A DNA stretch of 64,000 bases from CAWCWN01 sp963799245 (GCA_963799245.1 CAWCWN010000003.1:2418001-2482000); one strand, 5' to 3'. Positions 1 through 8,193 are shown, counted from the stretch's first letter. Made by a program: numbers and translations. The notes: generated by a model not told the origin, from the letters alone.

Positions 1-305
1 TCCCCTTTGCCTCCGCCAGGACCTTTGACCTGGAGGTCTGGATGCCGGGACTGGAGCGCTATGTTGAGATCTCATCGCTCAGTAATTGTGAAGCGTTCCA
101 AGCGCGACGGGCGAATATCAAATATCGCCCCACTCATTCCAGCAACGCCGAGTTTCCCCATACCCTCAATGGCTCGGGGCTGGCTATTGGTCGAACCATG
201 GCGGCCATTCTGGAGACGTATCAACAGGCCGATGGCACGATTATTATCCCAAAGGTCCTACGCCCGTACATGCGAACCTCACTGCTGGCGCCCGCGTATG
301 CATAG
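1..305 (+). CDS. serS: Seryl-tRNA synthetase, C-terminal end (partial)
   Basis: The reading frame is already open at the window edge (first full codon at base 3) and ends at TAG 303-305. It encodes the last ~100 residues of the class II seryl-tRNA synthetase core, which charges tRNA-Ser in the cytoplasm. Visible family signatures are the motif 2/3 stretch: EISSLSNCEAFQARR, then the NGSGLAIGRT motif 3 that binds ATP, then the conserved tail with PKVLRPYM. The start codon and N-terminal coiled-coil arm lie upstream of the window. A tRNA-Ser gene follows 100 bases downstream on the same strand, so enzyme and substrate genes are adjacent. Identification is secure from motif 3; only the 5' part is missing. 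Confidence 0.95.
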   Translation, partial: PFASARTFDLEVWMPGLERYVEISSLSNCEAFQARRANIKYRPTHSSNAEFPHTLNGSGLAIGRTMAAILETYQQADGTIIIPKVLRPYMRTSLLAPAYA

Positions 306-404
306 CCTAATGTAGCCGCTGCAGATAGCAGACGGGGACGCTCGTTTGAGCAATTTTCCTAAGGCTCTTTCAATTTTGCCTGGACCTGTGGTAAACTAAT
401 GCAC

Positions 405-488
405 GGAGGGATGGCAGAGTGGACGATTGCGGCTGTCTTGAAAACAGCTGGGTTAACAGCCCCGGGGGTTCGAATCCCTCTCCCTCCG
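405..488 (+). tRNA. tRNA-Ser (anticodon TGA)
   Basis: A cloverleaf can be drawn. The acceptor arm is GGAGGGA 405-411 with TCCCTCC 481-487, and the discriminator is G488. The anticodon stem GCTGT/ACAGC (432-436/444-448) encloses loop CTTGAAA with anticodon TGA at 439-441. A long variable arm typical of class II tRNAs follows, then a T arm with GGTTCGAATCC. The terminal CCA is not fully encoded (GCC is followed by CCG). It lies just downstream of serS. Confidence 0.95.
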
Positions 489-660
489 CCCCGCGAGTTG
501 CTATGATTTCTTCCTGTCAGCGCCTGTTCTACAATGGACCCTTGCGGGCGGCGCTATATACCCTAAGGAATCCTATCTGTACATATTCCTGGCCAATGGT
601 ACATGGCTGATGGCATTTAGAGCGACGTGATGAGGTGAGGGGGCGGGTGTCCTACCCGCA

Positions 661-689
661 TTGACTTGCTTATTCCTGTGTGGTATGCT
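661..689 (+). promoter_or_regulatory. Sigma-70-type promoter for the DUF4388/AAA+ pair
   Basis: TTGACT (661-666), a 17-base spacer, then TATGCT (684-689) preceded by TG one base upstream (681-682), an extended -10 element. Predicted transcription begins near 696. This argues against the in-frame TTG at 661 being the start codon and supports the GTG at 841. Apart from this, the 350 bases between tRNA-Ser and 841 hold no gene that I can recognise. Confidence 0.6.
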
Positions 690-840
690 CTACAGCAGGT
701 TCGGTTATTGCAGACATTTTTGTGATTTCATTAAAGCGTACCTGGAAAGGCTCTTGGGTGGGTGTACATATCCGCGAAGGTGGGTGACGGAATGTACGTT
801 TGCACGGCGAGAGCCGTTTTTGGACAGGCGGAGAATTATT

Positions 841-2115
841 GTGTCACTCATAGGTAAGTTGGAGCAGCTCAGTCTACCGTTAGTTTTACAGGGTATCGAA
901 AAGTATGCGAAAACCGGGCTGCTTGTAGTAAAGCAGGATGCCCACTGGGTAGAAATCTATTTTAGAGATGGTCGTTTGATGTGCATCGGCCCGGGACGAC
1001 CGCAGGCAGGTCTGGCGGATCGCCTGCTCAGGGCGGGCGTTATTTCACCACAGGTTTTGCGAGATGCGCTAGCGGCTATCGGCCTTGAAGATCCCGGTGA
1101 GACACGTATTGCATTGACTTTGATGGACCTGGGTTATGTAAGTCATGATGATTTGCGTGCCTGGGCTGCGCAAGAAGCCTCTGAGGTGTTACAGGTTCTG
1201 CTTACATGGCCGGGTGGTGATCTCTACTTCGATGATGGCGCACTACCACCCCCGCATCGCCTCCTGGTTGCGCTCTCTCCTGCGGCTTTGCTACCGGCGG
1301 CGACTGCCGCGGCGAAGACTCAACAGCCGCGCTATATGCGCGCTGAGAGCACGCCGCCCGTGGCACAGTATCCCCAACAGACGCAACCGGCACCGGAGGT
1401 GGCTTCCCAGGCAAAGTTAAGCGCGGGCCAGCTGCTGGCCGCAGCGCCAGCCAGCCCGGTCGCGAACCTGGCAGGCAATGCCGTCGCGCAGAGTTCTACG
1501 TCGCTGACTCCCCCCCAGCGCGTCGATGTGCCTAAAGCGCCGATGCGTATTGATACTTCGTTCATGCGGCCAGAGATGGTGTTATTGCCAGTGGATCTCT
1601 CCACCCTGCGCCAGCAGAATCCACGCCAGGCCATTACACCCGAGCAATGGCGTGTCCTGACGCGTGTTGATGGACAGACCTCATTGTCGACGATGTGCAG
1701 GGATCTGGGCATGCCCGCCGAGTATATCTGTCAACTGACGGGCGAGCTGATCGCTCTGGGCCTTATACGCGTGTCTATGCCTCTGCAGCCAGTAGCGGCG
1801 ATCACAGAGCTATCGCCTGTTTCGCATGACCTGCTTATGGCAGGCCTGGCCAACGGTTACTTCGCTCCCGGTTATGCGGCCTCGCCCGCGCGGCCCTGGA
1901 TGTCTGTGGAGCCTACTACAGACGCTTTACCACCCGCTTTCAATCCCGCGCTGCCCTTTGAAACAAAATCACAATGGGGCAACGGTGGCAATGGCGCGAC
2001 CTTTGTACCTGGGCGCGGCTGGGTTGCAGCCTCGCAGACGCTGCAACCTGTGCAAGCAGACAGGTCCCCCTACGCAGCTCAGAATGTTTACGCTCATGTA
2101 GGAGGGAAGCACTAG
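841..2115 (+). CDS. DUF4388 (PatA-like N-terminal) domain protein
   Basis: 424-residue protein starting at GTG 841, with a purine-rich GGCGGAG upstream and a promoter at 661-689. Residues ~1-135 look like a DUF4388 domain: the opening LIGKLEQLSLPLVLQGIEK, a KTGLLVV strand and an IYFRDGRL strand, then a helical part. DUF4388 proteins are found with regulators and gliding or signalling proteins in Myxococcota, Cyanobacteria and Chloroflexota, but their biochemical role is poorly defined. A Pro/Ala/Gln-rich linker (~150-250) leads to a second folded block (~265-320) that resembles the small winged-helix-like module often found with this domain. The C-terminal ~90 residues are low-complexity. An enhancer-binding-type AAA+ protein starts 48 bases downstream, so the two are probably co-transcribed and act in one regulatory pathway. 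Function is not known. Confidence 0.75.
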   Translation: MSLIGKLEQLSLPLVLQGIEKYAKTGLLVVKQDAHWVEIYFRDGRLMCIGPGRPQAGLADRLLRAGVISPQVLRDALAAIGLEDPGETRIALTLMDLGYVSHDDLRAWAAQEASEVLQVLLTWPGGDLYFDDGALPPPHRLLVALSPAALLPAATAAAKTQQPRYMRAESTPPVAQYPQQTQPAPEVASQAKLSAGQLLAAAPASPVANLAGNAVAQSSTSLTPPQRVDVPKAPMRIDTSFMRPEMVLLPVDLSTLRQQNPRQAITPEQWRVLTRVDGQTSLSTMCRDLGMPAEYICQLTGELIALGLIRVSMPLQPVAAITELSPVSHDLLMAGLANGYFAPGYAASPARPWMSVEPTTDALPPAFNPALPFETKSQWGNGGNGATFVPGRGWVAASQTLQPVQADRSPYAAQNVYAHVGGKH

Positions 2116-2163
2116 TGCCGCTACGGATGGCGGTTGGGTAGTAGAGTAATTGGAGGTGTACGT

Positions 2164-3228
2164 GTGAGGAGGCTCTATTCTTCTGTCGCGCATGCAATTG
2201 CGCCGGGCCTGCAAGAGGTGGAGGTCGCTGCCGACCTGGGTATGGTGGTTGGTCGCAGTGAGGCTATGCAGAAAATTGCTACCATGGTGCGCCAGCTGGC
2301 CAGGTCCCCTCAGGCGAGCGTACTGCTGCAGGGCGAGAGCGGGACGGGTAAAGAAGTCGTCGCCAAGGCCATTCATGCCTTAAGCAGTCGCGCTGACGAG
2401 CCATTTGTGCCCATTAACTGCGCCGCTATTCCCCTCACACTGCTGGAAACGGAACTTTTTGGCGTTGAGGCCGGTGCATACACCGATGCCAGAATTACAC
2501 GTGAGGGCCATATCTCGCGCGCCCATCGCGGCACACTTTTCCTCGATGAGATTGGCGTGATGCCGATGATTCTGCAGGCCAAGCTCCTGCGTTTTCTCGA
2601 GACGCTGCGTTTTCGCCGCGTCGGCGGCACAAGGGAGCTGCGCGTCGATGTGCGTATCATTTCGGCAACCAACATTGATCTGAAGACTGCCGTCGCGCAT
2701 AGATCCTTTCGCGATGACCTCTTTTACCGCCTGGCGGTGGTCACCCTCGATCTGCCTCCGTTACGCGAGCGGCCGCAAGATATTGAGCCCCTCGTCCAGC
2801 ATTTTTTAGAGCTACTGCAAAGCGATGGCATGGAACCCTTACGCGTAAGCCCGGAGGCCATGGAGCTCTTATTGCGCTATACATGGCCCGGCAATGTTCG
2901 CCAGCTCCTGAATGCTATCCATCACGGGCAGATCCTGTGTGATGGAAGGCTGATCCTGCCCAAAGACCTGCCGGAAGAGATTCGCAGCGCGGGGAGCAGC
3001 GCCGCGTGGCGGCTGCAAGATGTGCAGGAACAGATCCATCTCCCGCCTGAGGGGATCGATCTGGGCGCATTTGTGGGGAATATCGAGCGCAAACTTGTGC
3101 GCGAGGCCCTTGAGCATTGTAATGGGAACCAGGTGCAAGCGGCGGCTATGCTACATATCTCGCGCGACCAGCTGCGCTATCGCCTGGGCAAACTGGGCAC
3201 GCTCAATGGCCAGGCGCTAGCTTTTTGA
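2164..3228 (+). CDS. Sigma-54-activator-type AAA+ ATPase with Fis-like HTH and atypical GAYTDA loop
   Basis: 354 residues. The GTG at 2164 is chosen because GGAGGT (2152-2157) sits six bases upstream. It has no receiver, GAF or PAS domain, only ~35 residues before the AAA+ core. Walker A is GESGTGKE (residues 57-64), Walker B is GTLFLDEI, the arginine-finger region is FRDDLFYRL and sensor II is WPGNVRQL. All match NtrC-family enhancer-binding proteins. The C terminus (~310-350) is a Fis-type helix-turn-helix (EALEHCNGNQVQAAAMLHIS). The odd feature is loop L1: residues 104-109 read GAYTDA where sigma-54 activators have GAFTGA, the loop that touches sigma-54. Such changes are known in family members that do not use sigma-54, for example TyrR. 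It may therefore act with another sigma factor, or be inactive as a classical activator. The upstream DUF4388 gene is the likely partner. Confidence 0.85.
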   Translation: MRRLYSSVAHAIAPGLQEVEVAADLGMVVGRSEAMQKIATMVRQLARSPQASVLLQGESGTGKEVVAKAIHALSSRADEPFVPINCAAIPLTLLETELFGVEAGAYTDARITREGHISRAHRGTLFLDEIGVMPMILQAKLLRFLETLRFRRVGGTRELRVDVRIISATNIDLKTAVAHRSFRDDLFYRLAVVTLDLPPLRERPQDIEPLVQHFLELLQSDGMEPLRVSPEAMELLLRYTWPGNVRQLLNAIHHGQILCDGRLILPKDLPEEIRSAGSSAAWRLQDVQEQIHLPPEGIDLGAFVGNIERKLVREALEHCNGNQVQAAAMLHISRDQLRYRLGKLGTLNGQALAF

Positions 3229-3248
3229 AGGCTCCTCTCCAGCCTAGA

Positions 3249-4469
3249 CTATACCTCGGGCCAGGTAAGCATGATGGCCCTGGCGCTGGTGCCTGGCCTG
3301 ACCTGTACGCCGCCTTCGGGTACAACGACCAGGGCGTTGGCATGCAGCAACGACGTAGTGATGTGCGAGCCCTGATTGCCAGTGGTGCGGGCCTCGAAGC
3401 GCCCATCTCGCCATTCTACCCACGCGCGCACATAATGACGGCGCATCACCCGCTCATCGATGCCGTCCAGCAGTGTGACCTCGATTTGCGGGCGCTGCAG
3501 GCGCGTGTGGCCCAGCAGCTTGCGAATGAAGGGGCGACCAAATAGCTCGAAGGTAACAGCGGCTGAAACAGGGTTTCCCGGCAGGCCCAGCAGTGGCACG
3601 CCTCCAATAGAGCCAAAGGCGACCGGTTTGCCCGGGCGCATATTGATGCGCCAGAAGTCGACCTGGCCCTGCTCGGACATGATATTCTTCACCAGGTCGA
3701 AATCTCCGACGGAGACGCCCCCCGACGTGAGAATGAGGTCGTACTGTAGGGCTTCAGCGAATTTCTCGCGCAGGCTCTCCGTGGTGTCACGGGCGACGCC
3801 CAGGCGATGTGGAACAGCTCCCGCCAGGTGCACGGCGGCTTCGAGCAGGTAACTGTTACTATTGCGGATCTTGCCAGGCCGCAGGGGCTCGTCTACGTCG
3901 ATGACTTCGTCACCGGTGCCGAGGATGGCCACGTGGGGGCGGCGCGTCACCGGGACATCTGCCCAGCCCAGGGTCGCCAGGATGCCAATCTCCCAGGCGC
4001 CAACTTCGCTGCCCTGCCGCAGGACGGTCTGGCCCCGCCGCATATCTTCTCCCGCGGGCCGAATATTATTGCCGGGAGGAACCTCCTGCATAATCTCTAC
4101 CCACTCGCCCTGTGGTCCATCAGAACGGGTTAATTCAACCTGAATGACCGTATCGGCGCCCTCCGGCACGGGGGCACCGGTCATAATACGCATAGCGGCG
4201 CCCTCACTGACAGCCTCTGTGGCAACATAGCCGGCAGCGACGCTGCCTGTGACACGCAGGCGCGGGGGCTCCTCGGCGCGCGGCCGGCTGTCACGGCTCA
4301 ATAGGGCGAAGCCGTCCATGGCGGAGTTGGAGAAAGGTGGTATGTCCTCTTGCGCGACAACGTCCTGGGCCAGCACCAGTCCCAGCGCATCGGGTAGAGG
4401 TACCCGGGTGGGCGGTAAGGCCGCTATTTCGGCCAGCATGCGCGTCAGCGCCTCTTCTACACTCATCAT
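3249..4469 (-). CDS. moeA: Molybdopterin molybdenumtransferase MoeA
   Basis: 406 residues, the usual MoeA length. The enzyme inserts molybdate into adenylylated molybdopterin, the last common step of molybdenum cofactor synthesis, in the cytoplasm. It shows the family's N-terminal helix (SVEEALTRMLAEI), the conserved PPFSNSAMDGFAL segment, the MIMTGAPVPEGADTV-type segment (here MRIMTGAPVPEGADT), the MoCF domain with TSGGVSVGDFDLV, and the LPGNPVSA loop. The gene starts with tandem ATG codons (4469 or 4466). No other cofactor genes are adjacent, so it is a stand-alone locus here. It is convergent with the AAA+ gene, with only 20 bases between the stop codons. Confidence 0.95.
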   Translation of the reverse strand: MMSVEEALTRMLAEIAALPPTRVPLPDALGLVLAQDVVAQEDIPPFSNSAMDGFALLSRDSRPRAEEPPRLRVTGSVAAGYVATEAVSEGAAMRIMTGAPVPEGADTVIQVELTRSDGPQGEWVEIMQEVPPGNNIRPAGEDMRRGQTVLRQGSEVGAWEIGILATLGWADVPVTRRPHVAILGTGDEVIDVDEPLRPGKIRNSNSYLLEAAVHLAGAVPHRLGVARDTTESLREKFAEALQYDLILTSGGVSVGDFDLVKNIMSEQGQVDFWRINMRPGKPVAFGSIGGVPLLGLPGNPVSAAVTFELFGRPFIRKLLGHTRLQRPQIEVTLLDGIDERVMRRHYVRAWVEWRDGRFEARTTGNQGSHITTSLLHANALVVVPEGGVQVRPGTSARAIMLTWPEV

Positions 4470-4569
4470 AGGTAATTCGTCCCTCTCTTTGTTCGTTGTA
4501 CAGCGAGGTTAGATAGAGAGAAGCCTGGCAGACCAAAATAAGCAGGTATGCCAGGCTTCTCGCAAATAG

Positions 4570-4643
4570 TACCTCGTACGGGAGTCGAACCCGTGATCTC
4601 CGCCTTGAAAGGGCGGCGTCCTTGGCCACTAGACGAACGAGGC
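4570..4643 (-). tRNA. tRNA-Glu (anticodon TTC)
   Basis: Read on the minus strand, the acceptor stem GCCTCGT pairs with ACGAGGT through a terminal G-T pair. The D arm contains TCTAGTGG, as is usual for tRNA-Glu. The anticodon stem CCGCC/GGCGG encloses loop CTTTCAA with anticodon TTC. The T arm contains GGTTCGACTCC. CCA is not encoded. Confidence 0.93.
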
Positions 4644-4792
4644 ATACATCTCAGCACGATTGTACTCCATTGGCGGAGCATTGTCAAGCAAATACCTCGC
4701 TCTGGGCGGAGCGGCGCCTGCTTTATACACCCTTTGATCGTATGATACAATAAGCAAAAGTTTCACTATATAACTTGAGAGAGTTTGCAATA

Positions 4793-5869
4793 ATGGCAAA
4801 AACAAAACATCGATCAACGGCCTCGCAGAGACGTGAAGAGGTGAAGTCGCAGCGCCAGCAGCGCCTGGCGCCCACCCCTGGCAAGCAGGCTCAGTCCCGT
4901 AACAATAACCGCCGCAGGCGCAACGCGCGCCAGGGCCTACCCTGGGGGCTGGTAGTGGGGGCGTTGCTGGTAGTTGCCGCCATCGTCGTGATCTTCATGC
5001 TTGTGGCCAACCATAATAAGCCCTCCAGCACTGGCGGCAGCGCGAGCTCCGCAACGCTCGCTCCGGCCTCTGTGCTGGGCCCCGTGACCAACGTAAGCCC
5101 GGCTACTTTTGCGCAGGTGGGGACCGCGGGGCTACAAAATTTCCTGGTGCCAACCAACAAGGGGGGGTCGACGCCACCGCCTCTGCTGGGCCCGAGCGGC
5201 AGGCCGGAGTTTTTCTACTATGGAGCGGAGTATTGCCCTTATTGCGCCGCGCAACGCTGGGGGATTATCGTCGCCCTGAGCCGCTTTGGCTCGTTTTCAA
5301 ATCTGCACCTGGCCACCTCTTCAGCGGACGATGTCTATGCGAGCACGCCGACATTTACCTTCTATAAGAGCAGCTATAGCAGCAAGTACGTTGATTTTGT
5401 TTCAGTGGAGTCGGATGGGCCGGTGCAGGGGCAGCCGCTGCAGACGCCGAGTGCGCAGGAGCAGCAGCTCTTCACTACCTTCGATGGGCCGCCCTACTTC
5501 AGCACCTCAGCCAGCATTCCCTTCATCAATATCGGCAATCGCTACCTGGTCCAGGGCGCGAGTTACGATCCGGGGGTGCTCAGAACCAATCAGAATGATC
5601 CCAGTTCGGCGCCCCTCACGCAGCAGGATATTGCTGCCGCCCTCACGAACCCGGGCTCGCCTATTACGAAGGGCATCGTTGGCACCGCCAACTATATGAC
5701 GGCGGCCATCTGCCAGATGACGAAGCAGCAGCCGGCCTCAGTCTGCGCAGCGGCGCCCGTTCCGGCGATCGAGCAGTCGCTGCCGAAGGTGGCCTCTAAC
5801 AACGTTCCGGCCGGACTCTCGGGCCTCGCCTCCGGCCCGCTTGATGTGCCGGGACGTCGCCAGGGCTAA
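4793..5869 (+). CDS. DUF929-family membrane-anchored thioredoxin-like protein
   Basis: 358 residues from ATG 4793, preceded by a GAGAG ribosome-binding sequence. The first ~45 residues are very basic (Lys/Arg/Gln-rich) and cytoplasmic. One transmembrane helix (~47-72, LVVGALLVVAAIVVIFMLVA) follows, so the rest of the chain is outside. The extracellular part carries a thioredoxin-like fold signature, FFYYGAEYCPYCAAQRW, with a CPYC redox pair, typical of the DUF929 family. A role in extracytoplasmic thiol-disulfide exchange is inferred from the CPYC pair; no partner gene is adjacent. The gene ends just before a strong hairpin terminator shared with the convergent PAP2 gene. Confidence 0.8.
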   Translation: MAKTKHRSTASQRREEVKSQRQQRLAPTPGKQAQSRNNNRRRRNARQGLPWGLVVGALLVVAAIVVIFMLVANHNKPSSTGGSASSATLAPASVLGPVTNVSPATFAQVGTAGLQNFLVPTNKGGSTPPPLLGPSGRPEFFYYGAEYCPYCAAQRWGIIVALSRFGSFSNLHLATSSADDVYASTPTFTFYKSSYSSKYVDFVSVESDGPVQGQPLQTPSAQEQQLFTTFDGPPYFSTSASIPFINIGNRYLVQGASYDPGVLRTNQNDPSSAPLTQQDIAAALTNPGSPITKGIVGTANYMTAAICQMTKQQPASVCAAAPVPAIEQSLPKVASNNVPAGLSGLASGPLDVPGRRQG

Positions 5870-5902
5870 TACCACTTCGTTGGTTACGGCTCTGTATTTC
5901 TT

Positions 5903-5940
5903 TGTGTGGTGAGAGCGCGAGCCCACGCTCTCACCACACA
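5903..5940. terminator. Bidirectional hairpin terminator
   Basis: A perfect 15-base-pair inverted repeat (5903-5917 with 5926-5940) with an 8-base loop, between the convergent DUF929 and PAP2 genes. T-rich sequence follows on the plus strand (TTTCATTTCCTTTC). Confidence 0.8.
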
Positions 5941-5983
5941 TTTCATTTCCTTTCAGGCATCTTCGTTGTCGTCGTCATCTCTC

Positions 5984-6817
5984 TTATGTATGTTCTGATC
6001 CAGGCTGCTGCAGGGGCTTCATCACCTCGGGTGTCTTCCCCTGGGGGGGATGGATCCAGGCCTTGATGCGCAGGTACAGGGTCATCAGGCCGCCAAACCA
6101 GAGACCGCCCCAGATATAGCCCGCCATAACGTCGCTCGGCCAGTGGGCCCCCAGGTAGATGCGCGAGGGACCGATGCAGACGAGCAGGGCCGTGCATATG
6201 GCGATGAGCACGTTTCTCAGCTTGCCTGAACGCCAGTTGGTCGCCAGCAGGTAGATGAGCAGGCCATAAAAGTTTGTGTAGTACATGACATGGCCGCTGG
6301 GGAAACTCGGTTCGTTGATGACCCGTACGACCGTGACCAGCTTTTTGTTGGGGCGCGGCCGTTTGATCAGACGTTTTACCAGCGCGTTCAAGATGCTGGA
6401 AGAACTTGTCAGGAGGATAAACAGCGCCTCTAAACGGAAGCGCAGCGCCCAGAAGATGCCGGCGATAGTGAACGTGAGGGGCGTCGCCAGTTTGGGAAAG
6501 CCAATTTCAGAGATACCGATCAGGAAGCGGCGCAGCCAGGGATTGCGGCGCTTCTGCAGAGCTTTGGTAATTTTCATATCTCCGGGGAAAAATTGGGTCC
6601 GCTGTGCGATAAAAGAGAGAATGATCGCGCCTGAGAGCAGCCAGAGATAGAAGGCCAGGAGCATTGTGCCGCGTGATACCGCCTTGCGCCCTGAAACAGA
6701 GGTCTGGGCGGCGATGCGCTGAGCCTCGTTGACGACGGGCACGATGTTCTGTTCGGCAACCGGGGGGATGGACTGTCCTGCTGGATTTATGCCTGGTTGA
6801 GTGATGTCGCTTGCCAT
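5984..6817 (-). CDS. PAP2-family phosphatase (membrane)
   Basis: 277 residues. It carries the full type 2 phosphatidic acid phosphatase signature: KRLIKRPRP (motif 1, Kx6RP), PSFPSGH (motif 2, PSGH) and SRIYLGAHWPSDV (motif 3, SRx5HxxxD). Several hydrophobic helices surround these motifs, so the active site faces outward. The family removes phosphate from lipid phosphates or undecaprenyl pyrophosphate; the exact substrate cannot be read from the sequence. The first ~55 residues are a cytoplasmic tail rich in Gln, Pro and Ala. GGAGAAAGGG upstream of ATG 6817 is a strong ribosome-binding site. It is a monocistronic gene bounded by a terminator. Confidence 0.88.
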   Translation of the reverse strand: MASDITQPGINPAGQSIPPVAEQNIVPVVNEAQRIAAQTSVSGRKAVSRGTMLLAFYLWLLSGAIILSFIAQRTQFFPGDMKITKALQKRRNPWLRRFLIGISEIGFPKLATPLTFTIAGIFWALRFRLEALFILLTSSSSILNALVKRLIKRPRPNKKLVTVVRVINEPSFPSGHVMYYTNFYGLLIYLLATNWRSGKLRNVLIAICTALLVCIGPSRIYLGAHWPSDVMAGYIWGGLWFGGLMTLYLRIKAWIHPPQGKTPEVMKPLQQPGSEHT

Positions 6818-7152
6818 GAATGGTCCCTTTCTCCTGGTCGTGGCCTGACGCTGACCTACAAATATTAATTGCTATTGGGATTACCATGGCAATAATAACG
6901 ACAACATCTATAAAAGCTGTCCGAAGTGGCGTAGTCGCAAATCCTTCTAACTGCTTGATCAAAGCAGATAAAACTATCACCTCAATAGTTATGATAATCG
7001 TAACGATAAGGATTAATCTGACAATAATATTCATTGTAATAATCCCTTAACCGAACAACAGAACAATAGTAGTATATTCACATACTGGTCAGCTTGCAAG
7101 AGACGGTACAAAAATTTGTGTAAATAAGGGAACGAACAATATTCCTTCGTAC
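6818..7152. other. AT-rich intergenic region, no confident gene
   Basis: The sequence turns AT-rich here and stays so to about 8.0 kb. The minus strand encodes a very hydrophobic stretch from 7034 (about 60 residues, two apparent membrane segments) that then runs out of frame into the PAP2 gene. It has no clear ribosome-binding site, and I do not call it a gene. The region may be the edge of the decayed mobile element that follows. Confidence 0.4.
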
Positions 7153-7612
7153 ATGTACGCTGAGGGAATATATGCTGCGTTTGCGCTATTAGGGTGTCTC
7201 TACGTAATTCTTGATGGTATCCTTATTACTAGCATTGTCAGGGGCAGTCATGAAAGCATGATAATCAACTGCTTACCCATACCCTCCTATGAGCTAGGGA
7301 ACAACATAAACTCCAAAGTTCTTGCTTTCGCTTTCAGCTTATCCGCAGAGATTGAGCAATCTATGATATCATCCGGAACCCGTGAAGCGCTGAGCAGAAA
7401 AAAAGAGTGAAGGCATGAAGCTAGGAGATTCAGAAAGACTGAGAAAAGGTATGCGTCAGAGGTCGCTCGTTTTGCGCCTGAAACAGCGAGGTGCCGCGAA
7501 AAGTTATGGTCTGATCCGAAAAATTATTTCGACAAACAACACTATTCGCTATCTTCATTTTCCCTGTCGGTGCGGTGATTTTCTAAAAATTTATGATAAT
7601 CATCGGGTTTAA
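7153..7612 (+). pseudogene. Decayed serine recombinase (resolvase/invertase family)
   Basis: The recognisable core is at about 7288-7425. The frame encodes YELGNNINSKVLAFAF followed by SLSAEIEQSMISSGTREAL and SRKKE, which matches the catalytic-domain E helix of serine recombinases (typically SAEIERxLISxRTKEALARKK). A stop follows at 7408-7410, after a run of seven A residues. In the next frame the expected continuation EGMKLG appears at once (from 7409), so the A run holds a frameshift. No catalytic N-terminal serine region is visible upstream, and the downstream DNA-binding part is not recognisable. The gene is therefore both truncated and frameshifted. It sits in an AT-rich island next to an excisionase-like HTH gene, consistent with the remains of an integrated element. 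Confidence 0.75.
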
Positions 7613-7766
7613 TCCGATATTCACGTCCGAAGCGGTAGGCGATTAATTTTTTCTGCTTAATCCAGGTCCGTACCGTTTCCTCATGGACACCAAGATCCTC
7701 TACGATGTCTTTAATATATAACCACCGTTTGTCCAATAGTGGTGCCCCCTTTGGCTTTTTTCGCAT
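7542..7766 (-). CDS. Excisionase-like helix-turn-helix protein
   Basis: 74 residues from ATG 7766; a longer TTG start at 7793 is possible. It is a small HTH_17/MerR-type DNA-binding domain. The wall of the domain reads WLYIKDIVEDLGVHEETVRTWIKQKKLIAYRFGREYRIKPDDYHKFL: helix-turn-helix plus a wing with the family's arginine-rich turn. Proteins like this direct excision of mobile elements or act as small repressors. The lysine-rich, AT-rich composition differs from the surrounding chromosomal genes. It is antisense to the 3' part of the recombinase remnant, so it probably belonged to the same element. Whether it is still functional is unknown, but the frame is intact. Confidence 0.75.
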   Translation of the reverse strand: MRKKPKGAPLLDKRWLYIKDIVEDLGVHEETVRTWIKQKKLIAYRFGREYRIKPDDYHKFLENHRTDRENEDSE

Positions 7767-7877
7767 TATAAGCCCGCCTTTCCACGGCGTCAATTGACTG
7801 CCATTTATGGATATTCATTGCTAACTAACTACTATAAATTGATTTTATCAGTAATTACTGAGTATTATCGCCAATAG

Positions 7878-8003
7878 GGAATATACTTCCCTTACCTCAA
7901 TACCGGGACGAAAGTTGAGAAATATCTTGAAGAGTTGCAGGAAGAAGAGGCTCAGCGTTATATATTCATCGCTCCTCGCTTGTATGCGCTGATTGATCCT
8001 TAA
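7878..8003 (+). other. Orphan open stretch, possible gene remnant
   Basis: Forty-one sense codons are open between a TAG (7875-7877) and a TAA (8001-8003). The translation looks protein-like (GIYFPYLNTGTKVEK, later YIFIAPRLYALIDP) but has no start codon and no family I recognise. It is probably the tail of a gene lost when the neighbouring mobile element decayed. The rest of 7767-8193 holds only the promoter listed next. Confidence 0.3.
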
Positions 8004-8049
8004 AGCACAGCAGGGAGGGCACGGGAAAATGGATCTATATATAACTCTT

Positions 8050-8077
8050 TTGCTTGGTTCTATTCACATGTTATACT
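8050..8077 (+). promoter_or_regulatory. Candidate promoter of the ppx-CHAD operon
   Basis: TTGCTT (8050-8055), a 16-base spacer and TATACT (8072-8077), about 115 bases before the ppx-CHAD start codon. The match to the sigma-70 consensus is moderate. Confidence 0.45.
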
Positions 8078-8193
8078 TAGAGAAATATCGCAGCTCCCAA
8101 CTTTTGTGGGCTCTATTTATCAATTTCCCTGCATGCCCCTGGGATGGGTCGAGAGCTGTTCCTGAGGCTATTTGAATTGCCAGGAGCTTTGAC

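Noticed and set aside
661..840. Longer start for the DUF4388 protein (TTG 661)
   Set aside because: The TTG is part of the -35 element of a good promoter, and the extra residues show no conservation-like pattern.
6507..7034. Hydrophobic 175-residue frame on the minus strand
   Set aside because: Only the first ~60 residues look protein-like. The rest is out of frame within the PAP2 gene, and no ribosome-binding site was found. It was not called.
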